A stretch of DNA of 64,000 bases. Origin: Hysterangium stoloniferum. Lineage: Eukaryota > Basidiomycota > Agaricomycetes > Hysterangiales > Hysterangiaceae. Shown piece by piece: positions 60,428 to 64,000 of this stretch (within the stretch, counting starts at the first letter, position 1; every line of letters begins with the position of its first letter). Where the stretch lies: NCBI GenBank assembly GCA_015178975.1, contig WHVD01000067.1, forward strand, positions 186,001-250,000, read 5' to 3'. The notes beneath the pieces are model-generated. The model saw nothing but the letters and a program-made list of their open reading frames with translations. It was not told the DNA's origin and ran no database searches. Position numbers and translations under genes: made by a program.

Positions 60428-63400
60428 ATGTGGTCATGGGCAGACCCTGTTAGAGAAGTTTTGCAGGCAGTATGTCATTGGTTGTTCTCAGGAATTGACG
60501 TTAACGATTAAATCCAACTTTTACTAGTTTTTGAACCGCATTTGTGCCCCATACATCGAGAATCTGGACAGTGAAGGCTTGAACTATGGATTAACATCCG
60601 GTAGACTTTCATGATGCATATCATGAGCTTTAATGGAGGTCTCATGATATATCCGATCAGGCCAGTTAACACTCACGCATTTGAAGCTGAGGAGAAGTGC
60701 CCTAGATAAATTCAGGCTTCCCGTTGACGTTCTGGAAGGTTTGTACCTTTTACGCTTTTCAGTGTTGTAGAGATATTTCAGTTGAACACATTCATATTCA
60801 GGCCACCTTGGCCGGCTAACACTCTCTATTCCTTGGACGGCCCTCGGCAGTAAGCCTGTCGAAGTTTTGATAGAAGATATATATCTCCTCGTTTCTCCAT
60901 CTTCTAATACAAAGGTAAGTATCCTTCGAATCTCATAATTCCACGTTTATCACAGTGCATAGTCCGACCCTGAGGAAGATGAACGACGTGCACAAGCCGT
61001 CAAAGCTGAGAAGCTGAAAAGCTCGGAACTGTTCCAGATGAAAGGACAAACTGAAGGGACATCTGGCAAGTTTTCTGTATAATTCTAGTAATTAGTAATT
61101 GACGTACTAATGATTTATGATAGCCCAGCCACAAGGTTTTGTATCATCTTTAGTGACGAAAATCGTCAATAATCTTCAGATAACTGTAAAAAATATACAT
61201 CTCCGATATGAGGATAACATGAGCTGCCCCGGGGTAAGACATATTTCAAAGATAATCCGGCAAGACTGAAGCTTCAATTTTACAGCATCCCTTTGCAGTG
61301 GGTGTGACTCTAGCTGGATTTACGGCCAAATCAGTCGACGAGTATTGGTTACCTACTTTTATTCAAAGCAATGCGGGCTCAATCCATAAGGTGACTTCAC
61401 TCCTGCACTAATCTGATCTGGTTGATTGACTACTGGATCCATTAGTTTGCCAAGCTAGAATCCCTTGCTGTATATTTTGACACCGACTCCTCAACCATGG
61501 CTGGGCTTTCTGTTCAACAGGCTATTGAGAAGTTTACATTCTTGGTAAATTGCTGCTATATGGCTATACATACAATGTTCACGTACGTGCTTTCAGATTG
61601 CACGTGGAAACCATGTTCCAGAACACCAGTTTATCCTCAAACCAGTCTCAGGGGAAGGGAAGGTGTGTACTCTTGATACACGTTTGTTAATGTCACTTTT
61701 GTAATGATATCTCTCTCAAGATCACGATGAACAAGGAGATGGATGCCAAAACTCCCAAGACTGACGTCAAGCTCCTTTTTGACGAGATCAGCTTTACGTT
61801 GGATGGTCACCAATACCGTGACATCATATCATTAATTGACATGTATCATTTCTATCTTCGGCGATACCAGGTCCGTTTGTTTTTGATCGTGCCATCTTTT
61901 GCCCTTGACGTTATTCCCAGTATCGCCAAATTGCTCCAGCTCAGTCGGATTTGGAACAGAATCGTGCTCGCGCTTTGATACAATTTGCAGGCAAAACCAT
62001 TCTCAGAGAGATCCATGAAAGGAATCGCAAGTACACATTAGCTTATATCAAAGAAGTTGGACAGGATCGCCGCTCGTATATGGCTGTATTTAGGAAGAAA
62101 CTTGTGAACCACATGACACCTGAAGTGAGGCAGTTATTTGCTCTGCTAAACATTGCTGACATCTTCAAGGACACCGCTACGCTCGAGGCTCTTGAGTACA
62201 AACTATCGTATGAAACCATCCAGCTATTCAGATTTTTGGCGCGACGCGAGCTGCGTAAAGACATCAAGGCCGGGAAACTTCAGAAGGAACAGGCGACTCA
62301 CAAACCCGATCAAGACCAGCAATCCAGTACTGGGTGGGGCTTCGGCTGGCTCATTGGATACGGCTCGTCCACTGCTGAGTCCGCAAATCAAGAACCAGTT
62401 CAAACAGGCAATATGTGGAATATGACGGATGAACAACAGCGACAGCTGTACGACGCTCTTGATTATGACCAAGATGCGGAGGATAATGAGACAGGCGAAG
62501 CGCCACCCGAGTCATTGAAGATGCATGTGGCAGCCCAGCTGGATCGAGGTTCTCTGACTTTGAAGAACAAGCCGCGAGGGGGGGATATAATATCGTTAGT
62601 GTCTAACCATTTTAAGGCGGATGTTCTTCAACGTCCAGGCAATTTGGAAGGGACTCTAGCCTTGGGAGACTTCAGCGTTTTTGATGGGACCACGCCCGGT
62701 TCTACCTATCCCCAGATCGTACGCGTCAAAGAGCAGAGGGCTTCACTGTCGAATTTAGCACAAGCCTCCACTCAAAAAGGGGCCAATGCTGGAACAGAGG
62801 AGGACCCTTTCTTATATCTCAAGTTTGAGCATAAACCTCTTGACGAGCGTGCGGATAGTGCGTTAACCATCCGCCTGCGGTATATGGAGATAATATACCA
62901 CAAGAACTATGTGGAAGCTATTCACAGTTTCTTTCGACCACCGGAGAGTCAGCTAGAATCCCTTGATGCGCTTTTGGTACGTTGTAATCATCCATAAATG
63001 GCTTTACTCTAACCGGGAGGATAGGGCGTAGCTAACAAGACACTGGATGGCTTACGACAAGAGACGCGAGCTGGTCTTGAATATGCTTTAAACACCCACA
63101 GGACTATCGATATTAAAATGGACATGCAAGCGCCACTGATTATCGTTCCGGAAGAGTAGGCAGCATCTTCTGCGACTTGTTAATAGAGCTGATGCGCGAG
63201 TGTTAGTGTAACTACGCAGAACAGTCGGCATTTGGTTCTCGACGCAGGCCATATCGCGATAGAGAGCGAGCTCGCCACAAAAGATACTCGAAACGAACTT
63301 GACGAGAAATTGAATCAAACATACGCCCTGGAAGACTTCAAAAAGCTTGAACCTCATATGTATGATCGGTTCTCAGTCAAGTTCCAAGCAGCTCAGGTAA

Positions 63401-64000
63401 ATCAGTTTTTTTTGCTGTTGTTTAAGTTGTTATTAATACTGCGTTGGGCGAAAGTTTCTCCTTGGGCCAGATTTGGAATCCTGCCGACAAGCTTTGGACT
63501 CCACTAACGGGAAAGAATCACTTCACATTCTTGAGCGGATCAATGTCGAATTATTACTGCAGAACTCCATTCTCCCTAGCAAGGCTCAATTACCCCGTTC
63601 GATAAGTGTTCCGCGCCTTAAAGTTTCGGGCAAACTTCCAGTGTTGCAAGTTAATGTGTCGGACGTTAAATATAAGGCTTTGATGCGCTTTATTGACGTC
63701 GCCATTCCCAAATTTGGAGAGGATCGCAGCCAGTCCCAGATGGAAACCGCTCGGGCAGAAGCAGCACACGCCACTGGCTTTCGACTCCCAACCGGCCTTT
63801 TTGGCTCAGATCCAACCCCAGAGTATACATTGGAAGAGGGTCAGGAAGATGAAACCCCTGAAGAGGATGAGGAATTTGTAGACGCGGAAGATAATACGGC
63901 ACAGGTGAGCATTATTTTTTGTAAATCAGGTTTATTGTACTGACAGGGCGGCGATCAGATAAATCACAGACAACAAACGTTTGTGTTGGACTTCCGAGTT
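60428..64000 (+). CDS. VPS13: VPS13, bridge-like lipid transfer protein (N-terminal part, cut by the window edge)
   Basis: The ATG at 60428 gives [14 protein letters not shown], then an intron and [20 protein letters not shown], the chorein-type start (family members read NRxLGxYIENLD). Next come [46 protein letters not shown] and the conserved [20 protein letters not shown]. The following exons hold [40 protein letters not shown] and a long exon with [26 protein letters not shown] and [13 protein letters not shown]-like sequence. The frame is still open near the right edge, in an acidic segment ([12 protein letters not shown]). VPS13 moves lipids in bulk between organelles at contact sites. 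Only roughly the first third of a usual 3,000-residue protein is visible. Confidence 0.93.

Overview
The window is nuclear DNA of a fungus, almost certainly a basidiomycete and probably one of the Agaricomycotina. Genes are dense and split by many introns of about 50-65 nt with GT..AG ends and CTNAN-type branch sites. Operons, Shine-Dalgarno sites and CRISPR are absent. Most long open frames are exons, so gene spans below include introns, and several genes were assembled by reading across splice sites.

Layout. 1-7.1 kb is gene-poor: the tail of a gene cut by the edge, a small spliced membrane-protein gene at 1959-2732, a perfect 27-nt palindrome, and a CT-rich repeat-bearing stretch. 7.1-53.6 kb is the housekeeping core. 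In order it holds a membrane-anchored coiled-coil protein of unknown function (-), DDB1 (-), a Pro/Ser/Thr-rich CxxC protein (-), splicing factor CWC25 (-), RNA polymerase II subunit RPB2 (+), a GOST-type seven-TM protein (-), PEX11 (+), SLA2 (-), a DHX30-like DExH helicase with two dsRNA-binding folds and a likely mitochondrial presequence (-), a dysferlin-domain protein (-), REV3 (+), AP-2 alpha adaptin (+), a PH-C2-RasGAP protein (-) and a fatty-acid elongase (-). 53.6-60.4 kb is again gene-poor, with a broken elongase copy and only weak small frames. 60.4 kb to the end is the N-terminal part of VPS13 (+), cut by the window edge.

Themes. SLA2 and AP-2 alpha act in clathrin endocytosis. PEX11 and possibly the dysferlin protein act at peroxisomes or internal membranes. 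VPS13 and the elongase act in lipid supply. DDB1 and REV3 act in DNA-damage responses. RPB2, CWC25 and the helicase act in RNA synthesis and processing. The genes look like unrelated neighbours, not a dedicated cluster.

The most unusual signal is a decayed inverted duplication of about 0.4 kb. The 3' end of the helicase gene plus the spacer leading into SLA2 (32362-32809) recurs in inverted orientation at 44272-44649, between REV3 and AP-2 alpha. The copy keeps the helicase's last intron, so it was copied as DNA. Each copy ends 150-180 bp upstream of an endocytosis gene. Other points are an SLA2 start codon apparently assembled by splicing, a 55-bp divergent promoter between REV3 and the dysferlin gene, and CACGTG boxes in several promoters. 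I found no convincing new defence or mobile system.
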